A DNA stretch of 55,033 nucleotides from CAZVUW01 sp964629825 (GTDB lineage: Bacteria; Actinomycetota; Nitriliruptoria; Euzebyales; Egibacteraceae): assembly GCA_964629825.1 (NCBI GenBank), contig CAZVUW010000009.1, positions 1 to 55,033 of the forward strand. The letters run 5' to 3'. The notes below the pieces were generated by a model. That model did not search any database, was not told where the DNA came from, and worked only from the letters and a program-made list of their open reading frames with translations. The translations under genes were made by a program, and so were the position numbers. Positions 32,387 to 39,906 of this stretch are shown here, piece by piece. How positions within the stretch are numbered: the first letter of the stretch is position 1; every line of letters starts with the position of its first letter.

Positions 32387-34546
32387 ATGGTCCTGCACCA
32401 AGATGACCACCGCAAAGTACCCACCGTGTCCGTGAGGCCCGGCGCCGCTGGCCGGGCGGCGCTCGTGGAAGACGAGCGCTCTGCACAGGTCCACATCGTG
32501 ATCCGCTGCGCCGGCCCTGCCTTCTGGACCGAGCGCTGCATCGACTCCGTGATGCGGCACACGGACCTTCCATTCACTGTGACGCTGGTTGCGGACACCG
32601 ACGACTCGTACGTCATCGAGGTGATCGAGAGCTTCGCTGGGATGACCGGCGTGCGCACGGCCTCCGACCCGCAGCGGCTGCGTCAGCTCCTGGAAGGAAG
32701 CGAACCGGGCGCCGCGGTCCATCTGCATGACGACACCGTGGTCGGTCCCGCGTGGGCGTCGACGCTGGTGACCGCCCTTCGACGCCACCCGACAGCGGCG
32801 GCCACGGGTCCGGTGACCAATCACGCCGACGGCCCTCAGGGCTTCGTCGAGCTCGGCAGCTACACGTCAGGCGACTTGGACGCGTATGCGCGTCATTACA
32901 ATTGGTCGGACCCAAGCCGGTGGTTCCACGTCGCGTCCTTGGCTCGGTTCGCGGTCTGCCTCCGGCTGCCGATCGCAGAGCACCTCAGTGGCCTGCTCGA
33001 CAAGCCCTTCTCCCCTGACCCGATCGCCGCCGGTGAAGGCGAGCTCGTCTGTGCAGCGGATGCGTTCGTCTTCCACGCCGGAAGCGAAACCCTGCGCACC
33101 GGTGATGCATGGCGAAGCGCACTGGTCGTGGATGGGATCGCGCACCCGATCCTCACTCCCGCCGCCGAACACCTCGCAGGTCAGCTAGGCGAGGTGGTGG
33201 CCGGCCCGAAAGACCTCCCGACGGGCAGGCCCGTCGCACTTGTACGCGGGCTGTCGACCGGCGTCCATCTGGCGATCGGGGGGGAGCGGCGGCCTCTGGC
33301 CGGCGATCCGACAGCGTTGAGGCGCCTGCGCGGAGTCGTCGTGCTGCCGAACGACGACCTCGCGACACTCCGCCGCGGAGACCTTCTGCACGTCCCGACA
33401 CCGGCGGACGAGGCAGCCGCCGACCAGCAGCGGCTCCCGGTTCGCAACAACCTCGGCGACCGGTGCCTCGGCAGCGACTCGGTGCTCGCGCGAATCACCC
33501 AAGCGCTGAGCGCTCGAGCACCCCTATCACTCGTCCGAGTCGGCCCCGCAGAGGAGCTGCTGCTGAGCCCCGAGGGGGCCCCCAGAGAGGTCACCCCCGA
33601 GCTGCGCTACGCCGGCGTCGCCCATCCAGGTGCCTTGCGCCTCCGGTTGTGCGCCGCGCTTAGAGATGCCGACATCGTCGGGCTTCGCCTTCACCTGAGC
33701 AAGCAGCACGTCGCAATCCTCGAGCGCGTGCTCGAGCACCACAGCCTTCACCCTCGTGCGGTCTGCTCGCACGACGTGCTCTGGCCTCTGGTCCGCCCTG
33801 CAGACGGGCGGTCGGTCCTGACTTCGCCGCTCGTTGAGGCCCTGGCCGGCAGGCGCATCGCCGTTGTAGGCCGGAGAGCTGAGGAGGTGCTGCTGCGTCG
33901 CCAGCGCTTGGGGCTGGATGTGACGACCGCAGTCGACCTCGAGGACGAGACCACCCTGGACGCCGCCAAGGACTTGCTGCTGGAGCGCGCTGCCGCATTC
34001 GATGTCGTCCTTGTCGGCGCCGGCGTTCCAGCCGTGCTGCTATGCCCATGGGCCGCGCGGACCCTCCGGACCGTGGCCATCGACATCGGCCTCATCGCCG
34101 ACCATCTCGCCGACCCGAGCGTCGGTCCCAGCACCGGCGAGCAGCTGCTTCGCCGCTGGCAGCTCGCCCGCTATGCGGCGGACATCGAGGTGCCGTCAAC
34201 GAGGGCGAGGAAGCACCCTAGGAACGGCACGTTCGTCCGAGACCGCAAGGATGGAGCGCTGCACTACGTCGAGTCCGGAGTGCGCCGGCTGGTCACCTCC
34301 CCTGCCCTACCAGCCCTGCTCGGCGCAGTCGTCGAGGAGGTCACGCCCCAGGAGCTCCATGCCCTTCCTTCCGGTCCACCGGTAAGCATCGTCCTGGATG
34401 CAACCCGTGGCGCCGCCATCTTGCTGGACGGGCGGCTCCAGCCGATCGACCTCGGTCTGCCGGTGTCCGCACTGGACCCTGACGTGCTCAGCAGTCTGCC
34501 CGCGGCAGAGGCGGCCCTGCCCTGGCGGCCCGCGGAGGAGGCCTAG
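32387..34546 (+). CDS. GT2-like/GT-D-like putative glycosyltransferase
   Basis: 719 residues. The N-terminal region (about 15-230) is a degraded GT2 fold (VHIVIRCAGPAFWTERCIDSV, VTLVADTDD, HLHDDTVVGPAWASTL). The middle (about 360-600) resembles the GT-D fold family (DUF1792): LGSDSVLARITQAL then SLVRVGPAEELLL, where the family expects R-x-G-D-G-E; the catalytic Asp appears replaced by Pro. Near residue 610-650 a short module (NGTFVRDRKDGALHYVESGVRR) resembles that in the divergent neighbour. The start is uncertain (ATG 32387 with GGAGG only 2 nt away, or GTG 32378 or 32426). The stop is followed directly by the TTG of the sulfotransferase gene. Confidence 0.65.
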   Translation: MVLHQDDHRKVPTVSVRPGAAGRAALVEDERSAQVHIVIRCAGPAFWTERCIDSVMRHTDLPFTVTLVADTDDSYVIEVIESFAGMTGVRTASDPQRLRQLLEGSEPGAAVHLHDDTVVGPAWASTLVTALRRHPTAAATGPVTNHADGPQGFVELGSYTSGDLDAYARHYNWSDPSRWFHVASLARFAVCLRLPIAEHLSGLLDKPFSPDPIAAGEGELVCAADAFVFHAGSETLRTGDAWRSALVVDGIAHPILTPAAEHLAGQLGEVVAGPKDLPTGRPVALVRGLSTGVHLAIGGERRPLAGDPTALRRLRGVVVLPNDDLATLRRGDLLHVPTPADEAAADQQRLPVRNNLGDRCLGSDSVLARITQALSARAPLSLVRVGPAEELLLSPEGAPREVTPELRYAGVAHPGALRLRLCAALRDADIVGLRLHLSKQHVAILERVLEHHSLHPRAVCSHDVLWPLVRPADGRSVLTSPLVEALAGRRIAVVGRRAEEVLLRRQRLGLDVTTAVDLEDETTLDAAKDLLLERAAAFDVVLVGAGVPAVLLCPWAARTLRTVAIDIGLIADHLADPSVGPSTGEQLLRRWQLARYAADIEVPSTRARKHPRNGTFVRDRKDGALHYVESGVRRLVTSPALPALLGAVVEEVTPQELHALPSGPPVSIVLDATRGAAILLDGRLQPIDLGLPVSALDPDVLSSLPAAEAALPWRPAEEA

Positions 34547-35827
34547 TTGCGCCTCTACCTGGTCGCCGGCATGCACCGCAGCGGTACCTCCCTGCTGACC
34601 ATGCTTTTGTCCATCCTGGGCGCGGAGGTCGGACCGGAGGACCGCTTGATCGGAGCGTCCGCCTCCAACCCGACAGGCCACTGGGAGCTGCGCCCGGTCG
34701 TCGAGCTCAACGACCGGATCCTGGCCGCGCTGGGGGGCAGCTGGGACGCGCCACCGCCTCTTCTGGAGGGCTGGCAGCATGACGAACGGCTGCGGGGCCT
34801 GAGGACGCAGGCTCGGCAGATCATCTCAGGGCACCTGTCCGAAGGCTTGAACGTCATCAAGGACCCTCGGCTGAGCATCCTGGCGCCCTTCTGGCAGGAG
34901 CTCGTGCCCGTGCACGGGACCATAGTCATGCTGCGCTCACCAGCAGAGGTCGCGGCCTCGCTGGCTCGGCGCAACGGCCTGGACTCCGAGGCGTCAGCCG
35001 AGCTGTGGCTCCGCTACACCCTGGACGCCATCGCTCTGTGCTCGCACCCGCATGTCCTTTCCTATGAGGATCTCCTCAACGACCGGCGCGAGGAGGCGAT
35101 CTCGCATGTGGTCGAGCTCCTCGACCTGCCCAAGCCCGACGAGGAACAGCTCGCAGCGGTCACCGAGGCCGTCCGAAGAGATCTTCGTCACCATGCCGGC
35201 TCACCTCCGTTGGAGGGCACCGCGGGAAGCGCTTCCGAAGCCCTGTACGAACAGCTGCGACAGCTGGGGGTGGCTGGTGTCGGCGACCTTGGCCCCGCCC
35301 TTCGGCAGCGCTCGCACCTGTTGAGCCAGGCCGCGGCTCTGCGCTCGGCGCTCGACAAGCGCGCGGCCGAGGTGCGGCGCGAGCGCGCCCGCTCAATCGA
35401 CGCCAGCCGTTCCGCGCTGAGCTTCCGTGCTCTCCACCTTGAATCGCAGCGGGACGCCGCACGGCTGCGCCGTGAGGTGCAGCTGCTTCGACAGCAAGCC
35501 ATCCGCGCCAAGCGGAAGCAGGAGACGCTTGAGACGCACATCGGGCATCTCGAGGAGCGCCTGGATGGCCGCGACGTGCAGCTGCAGCGCTTACGTGAGG
35601 AGCTGGAGTCCACCAGGCTCAGGGCCGCACGACACGAGCGTCGCTCCAGCGAGCTAGCCCTGCGGGTTCAAGAGCAGGAGCGGGAGCTGAGCGAGCTCCG
35701 CGCGACGGCCGAGCGCGTGCACGAGCTGGAGGAGGGCTACCGACGCCTGCGCACGCGCAGGTCCGTTCGGCTGCTCCTCGCGCTGAGCGGCGCCTTGAAG
35801 CCGCTGCGCAAGCTCCTGCGCCGCTGA
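34547..35827 (+). CDS. Sulfotransferase-like protein with C-terminal coiled coil
   Basis: 426 residues. It starts at TTG 34547, directly after the previous stop, with GGAGGAGG 6 nt upstream. The P-loop is AGMHRSGTSLLTMLL (residues 8-22), matching the 5'-phosphosulfate loop, and the 3'-phosphate site is VMLRSPAEVAASLARR (about 127). YEDLLNDRREEAISHVVELL is the usual C-terminal sulfotransferase motif. From about 250 to 405 there is a long Arg/Glu-rich coiled coil ending with RRLRTRRSVRLLLALSGALKPL. It may sulfate the glycan or a lipid-linked precursor. The coiled coil could tether it to the glycosyltransferases that carry similar coils. Confidence 0.83.
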   Translation: MRLYLVAGMHRSGTSLLTMLLSILGAEVGPEDRLIGASASNPTGHWELRPVVELNDRILAALGGSWDAPPPLLEGWQHDERLRGLRTQARQIISGHLSEGLNVIKDPRLSILAPFWQELVPVHGTIVMLRSPAEVAASLARRNGLDSEASAELWLRYTLDAIALCSHPHVLSYEDLLNDRREEAISHVVELLDLPKPDEEQLAAVTEAVRRDLRHHAGSPPLEGTAGSASEALYEQLRQLGVAGVGDLGPALRQRSHLLSQAAALRSALDKRAAEVRRERARSIDASRSALSFRALHLESQRDAARLRREVQLLRQQAIRAKRKQETLETHIGHLEERLDGRDVQLQRLREELESTRLRAARHERRSSELALRVQEQERELSELRATAERVHELEEGYRRLRTRRSVRLLLALSGALKPLRKLLRR

Positions 35828-35836
35828 CGCTCCGCC

Positions 35837-37945
35837 CTAGCCGCCGTCTACCGAGCGCAGCGGAAGTCTCAGAAGCGGCCGCCGCCCGTCGCGGATGACC
35901 ATGAGCTCCAGACCGCTGGGGCCCTCCCCGACCAGCTCCGGGAGGATGACCGCGTGCACGTCCGCGCGCCCCTCGGCGGATGCGTAGGTCTCGGCGACCG
36001 CCACAACGCGCCCGTTGACGGCCACGGCGACGTGCGACACGGCATCCCCGGCGACGCTGGCCGGCACACGGGCGCGCAACAGCCCCGGGAATGGGTCGCT
36101 GTCGGCGGTCACCGCGTCGTACGCCTCACCGTCTGCGACCGACGCGGTCGCTTCCGCCGGAGCCTCTTCCACGGTGAGCTCGGACACCTCCGCTCCGACC
36201 AGCTCGCTGTGATCCACGATCCGGTCGATCAGCGGCCCGTCGGTGCCGAACAGCTGAGCTCGGTGGCGGGCCTCCTCTAACACCCGGTCCCAGATCTGGT
36301 CAGCGGGCAGCGGCTCGTCGTCCTGTCGGTGGAGCTGGCGCGCAACTCGGGGGGTCTCATCCCGAAGGCTTCGCCCGTCAAGCGCGGGCGCGCCCTCGAC
36401 CTGGAGAACGTCCAGGATGGTCGGCACGACGTCGATCGTCTGCACAGGGTAGGTCTCGACACGGCCCGCGCTCTGCCCCGGGTACTTCACGATCAGCGGG
36501 ATGGCTGCCAACTTGGGCGCCGTCTCGGGCATGGCGTGGCGCACGGGCAGACCCTCGGAGAACGCGAGTCCGTGATCGGCCGTGATGACGAAGAGGGCGT
36601 CGTCATAGAGGCCAACCTCCTTAAGCCGTTCTATGGCGCGACCGACCATGGTGTCCACGTAGCCCACCTGCAGCAGGTGTCGCTGGTAGGCCTGTCGCAC
36701 CAGCCAGCCATTGTCGCCCCAGTACTTGTGGGGAGCTTCGACGCGCCCCGGAGCAGGCCGGTCGTGGGCGTATATGCGCCCATCGGGCAGTCGTCGCCAC
36801 GGGGAGTGGGGCAGGAGCACGTGAAGCACGTGAAGCTGCTCATGCGGTCCATCACCCAACCGATCGATGAACGCCTCCAGCCTCGTCCCCGGATCATCTG
36901 AGGCCTCAGACTCGGCTGGGGCTGGGCTGGTCTCGCCGAAGCCCGCCCATGCGTCGCCCAGCGGCGGCAGACGCTCATCCAGGGCCCCCGGGGTCAGGCG
37001 GTGCGCCAGCACGAGCAGCGAGTCCTTGGCCAGCCTGCCCACGTCCAGCCCGGCGCTGCTTCCACCCTCCGAATCGCATGCGCTGGACGTGCAGAGCTGC
37101 GTAACTGCCTCCTCGGCCGAGATCGCCAGACTGCCTTCGAGAAGGGCGAAGATGTTCTGCGGATGGTCCTCGGCCGTGGGCAGGGCACCCTCGCGAGGCA
37201 TCATGCCGCTGAGGATCGCTGGCACCGACTCGGTCGTGTGCTGGTGCACGGAGGCGGCATCCCGGTACCAGGTGGCCTCCTCGGCGACCATACGTGCGAG
37301 GTTCGGGGCAATTCGCTCGTCTATCACGCCGTCTGGCGTCACGATCGAGCTCACGGGGAACTCGTCGAAGATGAACAGGAAGACGGGGCGAGGGTCGCCG
37401 ACCGCTATCTCGGTGGCTTGGGCTTCCGCAGAGCCCCGAAGCTGGGAGACGGGAGACACCAGCAGGAAGAGCCCGAGTGCCACGAGCGGAACGGCCCAGC
37501 CCCACGGCAGCAGCGTGCGCAGTCCGGCTGATCTGCTCGCCGCGAGGACTAACCCAGGACCGGCGACCAGGCCTCCCGCCAAGGCCACCAGGGTCGGGGC
37601 CCCCACGCCGTCCAGGAGCTGGATCACCACCAGGGCCACAAGCACCCCTGCAACGACCCCGGTCACGATGGCGGCGCTCGTGCGATGGAGCAGCCACAGC
37701 GCCACCAGCCCGAGCGCCACAGCGATCGGTAGCACCACAGCCAGCACCAACCCATAGGCCACGACGTGTGCCCAGCGCGCGCCTTGGGCGATGAAGAACT
37801 CCGGATATCGGCCCAGAAGATCGAGCAGCGGCTGGCTGATCGCGAGCGTGAACAGCGCCGCCGCGGCTCCTCCGACCTGCCAGCTGGTCAGTGGAGGCTG
37901 CACGGTTTCGTCGGCAGCAGCAGGGGGAGCATCGCGATCAACCAT
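35837..37945 (-). CDS. Membrane sulfatase/phosphatase-superfamily enzyme
   Basis: 702 residues, ATG preceded by GGAGGAG 11 nt upstream. About five hydrophobic segments occupy residues 22-170. An extracytoplasmic alkaline-phosphatase-superfamily domain (about 185-520) follows, with PVFLFIFDEFPVSSI (metal ligand Asp), HTTESVPAILSG (likely Thr nucleophile) and VITADHG (Asp-His metal ligands). The C-terminal region is beta-rich. The layout recalls LtaS-type phosphoglycerol transferases and membrane sulfatases, so it may add phosphoglycerol or phosphoethanolamine, or remove sulfate, on exported glycan. The missing Cys/Ser-x-Pro-x-Arg signature argues against a classical formylglycine sulfatase. 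Confidence 0.82.
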   Translation of the reverse strand: MVDRDAPPAAADETVQPPLTSWQVGGAAAALFTLAISQPLLDLLGRYPEFFIAQGARWAHVVAYGLVLAVVLPIAVALGLVALWLLHRTSAAIVTGVVAGVLVALVVIQLLDGVGAPTLVALAGGLVAGPGLVLAASRSAGLRTLLPWGWAVPLVALGLFLLVSPVSQLRGSAEAQATEIAVGDPRPVFLFIFDEFPVSSIVTPDGVIDERIAPNLARMVAEEATWYRDAASVHQHTTESVPAILSGMMPREGALPTAEDHPQNIFALLEGSLAISAEEAVTQLCTSSACDSEGGSSAGLDVGRLAKDSLLVLAHRLTPGALDERLPPLGDAWAGFGETSPAPAESEASDDPGTRLEAFIDRLGDGPHEQLHVLHVLLPHSPWRRLPDGRIYAHDRPAPGRVEAPHKYWGDNGWLVRQAYQRHLLQVGYVDTMVGRAIERLKEVGLYDDALFVITADHGLAFSEGLPVRHAMPETAPKLAAIPLIVKYPGQSAGRVETYPVQTIDVVPTILDVLQVEGAPALDGRSLRDETPRVARQLHRQDDEPLPADQIWDRVLEEARHRAQLFGTDGPLIDRIVDHSELVGAEVSELTVEEAPAEATASVADGEAYDAVTADSDPFPGLLRARVPASVAGDAVSHVAVAVNGRVVAVAETYASAEGRADVHAVILPELVGEGPSGLELMVIRDGRRPLLRLPLRSVDGG

Positions 37946-38022
37946 CCCGTGTCAGACTCCTCCACGACGGCATACCGGCGAGCGAGCCGCGTGAATCCCG
38001 GTGGCGCCTGAGAATGCACTGC

Positions 38023-38028
38023 TATGCT
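38023..38028 (+). promoter_or_regulatory. Extended -10 promoter of the small membrane protein gene
   Basis: TGCTATGCT: TATGCT at 38023-38028 preceded by TG and one base, an extended -10 element. It lies about 40 bp before the ATG at 38068. No good -35 is seen. Confidence 0.4.
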
Positions 38029-38067
38029 CCGCGCGCCGTTCACGCAGCGTTAACCAAGGAGTCGCAG

Positions 38068-38223
38068 ATGCTACTCGGTTACCTTGATCCCGGATCAGGC
38101 AGCATCATCGTTCAAGCTGCCTTGGGCGGAGCGGCAGGCCTAGCGGTGCTGTGGAAGCGCGTCCGCTACCGCGGTCGACCTACACCCGACCAGGAGTCAA
38201 AGCAGGAGACCCCCGAGGAGTAG
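38068..38223 (+). CDS. Small YLDPGSGS membrane protein, 51 aa
   Basis: AAGGAG lies 6 nt before the ATG, so the start is well supported. The sequence begins MLLGYLDPGSGSIIVQ, followed by one hydrophobic Gly/Ala helix (AALGGAAGLAVLW), a basic stretch (KRVRYRGR) and a charged tail. Similar one-helix proteins with a YIDPGTGS-type N-terminus occur next to polysaccharide and sulfatase-like genes in many bacteria, but I know of no function. It sits between the membrane sulfatase and the NoeA-like methyltransferase. Confidence 0.8.
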   Translation: MLLGYLDPGSGSIIVQAALGGAAGLAVLWKRVRYRGRPTPDQESKQETPEE

Positions 38224-38247
38224 AGGCCTCCTGATCACCCCAGCCGA

Positions 38248-39645
38248 ATGACATCGGGCGTGGCAACCGGCTCCTTTCGCGATCCTGCGAGTCGGGTTCT
38301 CCTGGACGGCACGAGGGTTCTTCGTGTGCTCTCCCGCGAGGGCTACGAGGACTGGCTGGCGCTGAAGGATTCGCGGCTGCTTGCCGCCGCGCAGTCTGCG
38401 GGGACCCTCGTCGCAACCACCGACGCCTCCATCCCTGACGCTGCTCCGCGGGGGGATTGGGTCCACGCGCTCGAGCATGAGGCGATCCCCTTCATCTCGT
38501 ACCCCTACGAGTGGCCCTTCAGCATGCTGAAGGACGCAGCCCTGCTGCAGCTGGATCTCCTGCAGTCCGCCTTGGAGGAGGATCTGATCCTCAAGGACGC
38601 CAGCCCCTACAACGTCCAGTGGCGGGGTGCACGGCCGGTCTTCATCGACATCGGCTCGTTCGAGCGTCTGCGAGCGGGTGAGCCCTGGGCCGGTTACCGC
38701 CAGTTCTGCTCCCTGTTCCTCTTCCCGCTGATGCTGCGCGCGTACAAGGGGGTCCCGTACAGGACCTGGCTCCGCGGTGATCTGGAGGGGATATCGCCGC
38801 AGGAGATGCGCAGCCTCATGAGCCGGCGGGATCTGCTGCGCCCTGGAGTGGCGCTGCACGTGGCTCTGCAGGCCAAGGCCGATGCGCGCTACTCCGCGGG
38901 TGACGAGAACGTCCGCGAGCAGGTCCGCGCGGCGGGCTTCAGCAAGGACCTGATCCTGGCCAACGCGCGGAGGTTGCGGAAGCTCGTCGACTCCCTGAGC
39001 TGGCGCGCCGCGAGCTCGGAGTGGTCCGAGTACGCCACCGGCTGCGCCCACGTCGAGGGCGACCGCAACGTGAAGGAGAGGTTCGTCCGCCAAGTCCTGG
39101 CCACTCGCCGATGGCCGCTGGTCTGGGATCTCGGCGCCAACGACGGCTACTACTCCAGGCTTGCCGCCTCGCACGCAGACGCGGTGCTGGCGATCGATGG
39201 GGATGAGCTGGTGCTCGACCGCCTCTATCGCAGCTTGTCCGGCGAGGCCAAGGATCGGATCACGCCATTGGTGATCGACCTGGCCAACCCCTCGCCCGCG
39301 CAGGGCTGGGCCGGCCGGGAGCGTATGACCCTCGAGCAGCGAGGCCGCCCAGCCCTGACGCTCATGTTGGCGGTCATCCATCACCTTTCGATTGGACGCA
39401 ACATCCCGGTGGCCGACGTCGTGCGCTGGCTCGCCGAGCTCGGCGGTGAGGTGGTGCTGGAGTTTCCGCAGCCGGACGATCCGATGGTGCTCCGCCTGCG
39501 TCGCAACAAGCGCGACGAGGAGATCCATCCCGACTACAGCGAGCGTGCCCTGCGCGGTCTCCTCGCTGAGCACTTCGACATCCAGGCCGAGGAACGAACC
39601 TCTTCCGGCCACCGCCTGCTGCTGCACCTCACGCCGCGCTCCTGA
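38248..39645 (+). CDS. NoeA-like class I SAM-dependent methyltransferase
   Basis: 465 residues. The N-terminal half (1-270) is a conserved region (YEWPFSMLKDAALLQL, LILKDASPYNVQW, FIDIGSFERL) shared with nodulation-type NoeA-like proteins and resembling part of a kinase-like fold. The C-terminal half has the SAM motif VWDLGANDGYYSRLAA (about 290-306), AIDGDE for the ribose contact, and LMLAVIHHLSIGRNIP. NoeA affects the glycan decoration of rhizobial signals, so it may methylate a sugar or lipid intermediate here. It begins 24 nt after the small membrane protein stop, on the same strand, probably the same transcript. Its own ribosome site is weak. Confidence 0.8.
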   Translation: MTSGVATGSFRDPASRVLLDGTRVLRVLSREGYEDWLALKDSRLLAAAQSAGTLVATTDASIPDAAPRGDWVHALEHEAIPFISYPYEWPFSMLKDAALLQLDLLQSALEEDLILKDASPYNVQWRGARPVFIDIGSFERLRAGEPWAGYRQFCSLFLFPLMLRAYKGVPYRTWLRGDLEGISPQEMRSLMSRRDLLRPGVALHVALQAKADARYSAGDENVREQVRAAGFSKDLILANARRLRKLVDSLSWRAASSEWSEYATGCAHVEGDRNVKERFVRQVLATRRWPLVWDLGANDGYYSRLAASHADAVLAIDGDELVLDRLYRSLSGEAKDRITPLVIDLANPSPAQGWAGRERMTLEQRGRPALTLMLAVIHHLSIGRNIPVADVVRWLAELGGEVVLEFPQPDDPMVLRLRRNKRDEEIHPDYSERALRGLLAEHFDIQAEERTSSGHRLLLHLTPRS

Positions 39646-39702
39646 ACCCCGGGCGGCACCGCGCGGAAGGCCGATCGGCAGCCCCCGGCTGAGCTCCGCG
39701 AT

Positions 39703-39754
39703 GGTTGGACGGTTGGCCCGGCATCTCGGGCCAACCGTCCAACCGTCCAAGCGT
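39703..39754. repeat. Interspersed palindromic repeat, copy 3
   Basis: An 18-bp perfect stem (GGTTGGACGGTTGGCCCG at 39703-39720, reverse complement at 39727-39744) around the same GCATCT loop as copies 1 and 2. Inner bases differ from copy 1 (GG for AT), with matching changes in the other arm. CCAACCGTCC is partly duplicated after the stem. It is in the gap after the methyltransferase and may also end that transcript. Confidence 0.75.
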
Positions 39755-39783
39755 CGAACCGTCCTCAAAACGACCAGGCGGTC

Positions 39784-39811
39784 TTGAAGGGGCACCCCGA
39801 CCGTGTAGGTT
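39784..39811 (+). promoter_or_regulatory. Promoter of the RHS toxin gene
   Basis: TTGAAG (39784-39789) and TAGGTT (39806-39811) with 16 bp between resemble a vegetative promoter. The expected start near 39818 would give an untranslated leader of about 90 nt before TTG 39907, unlike the leaderless genes elsewhere. Confidence 0.45.
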
Positions 39812-39906
39812 GCGCGTGCTCGCCTACGCGGAGGCGGGCTGCAGTAGCGGGCTGTAAGGACGGCGGGGGACGACAGACGGGCCTCGCCCTTGCACGGAGG
39901 CTCAAG

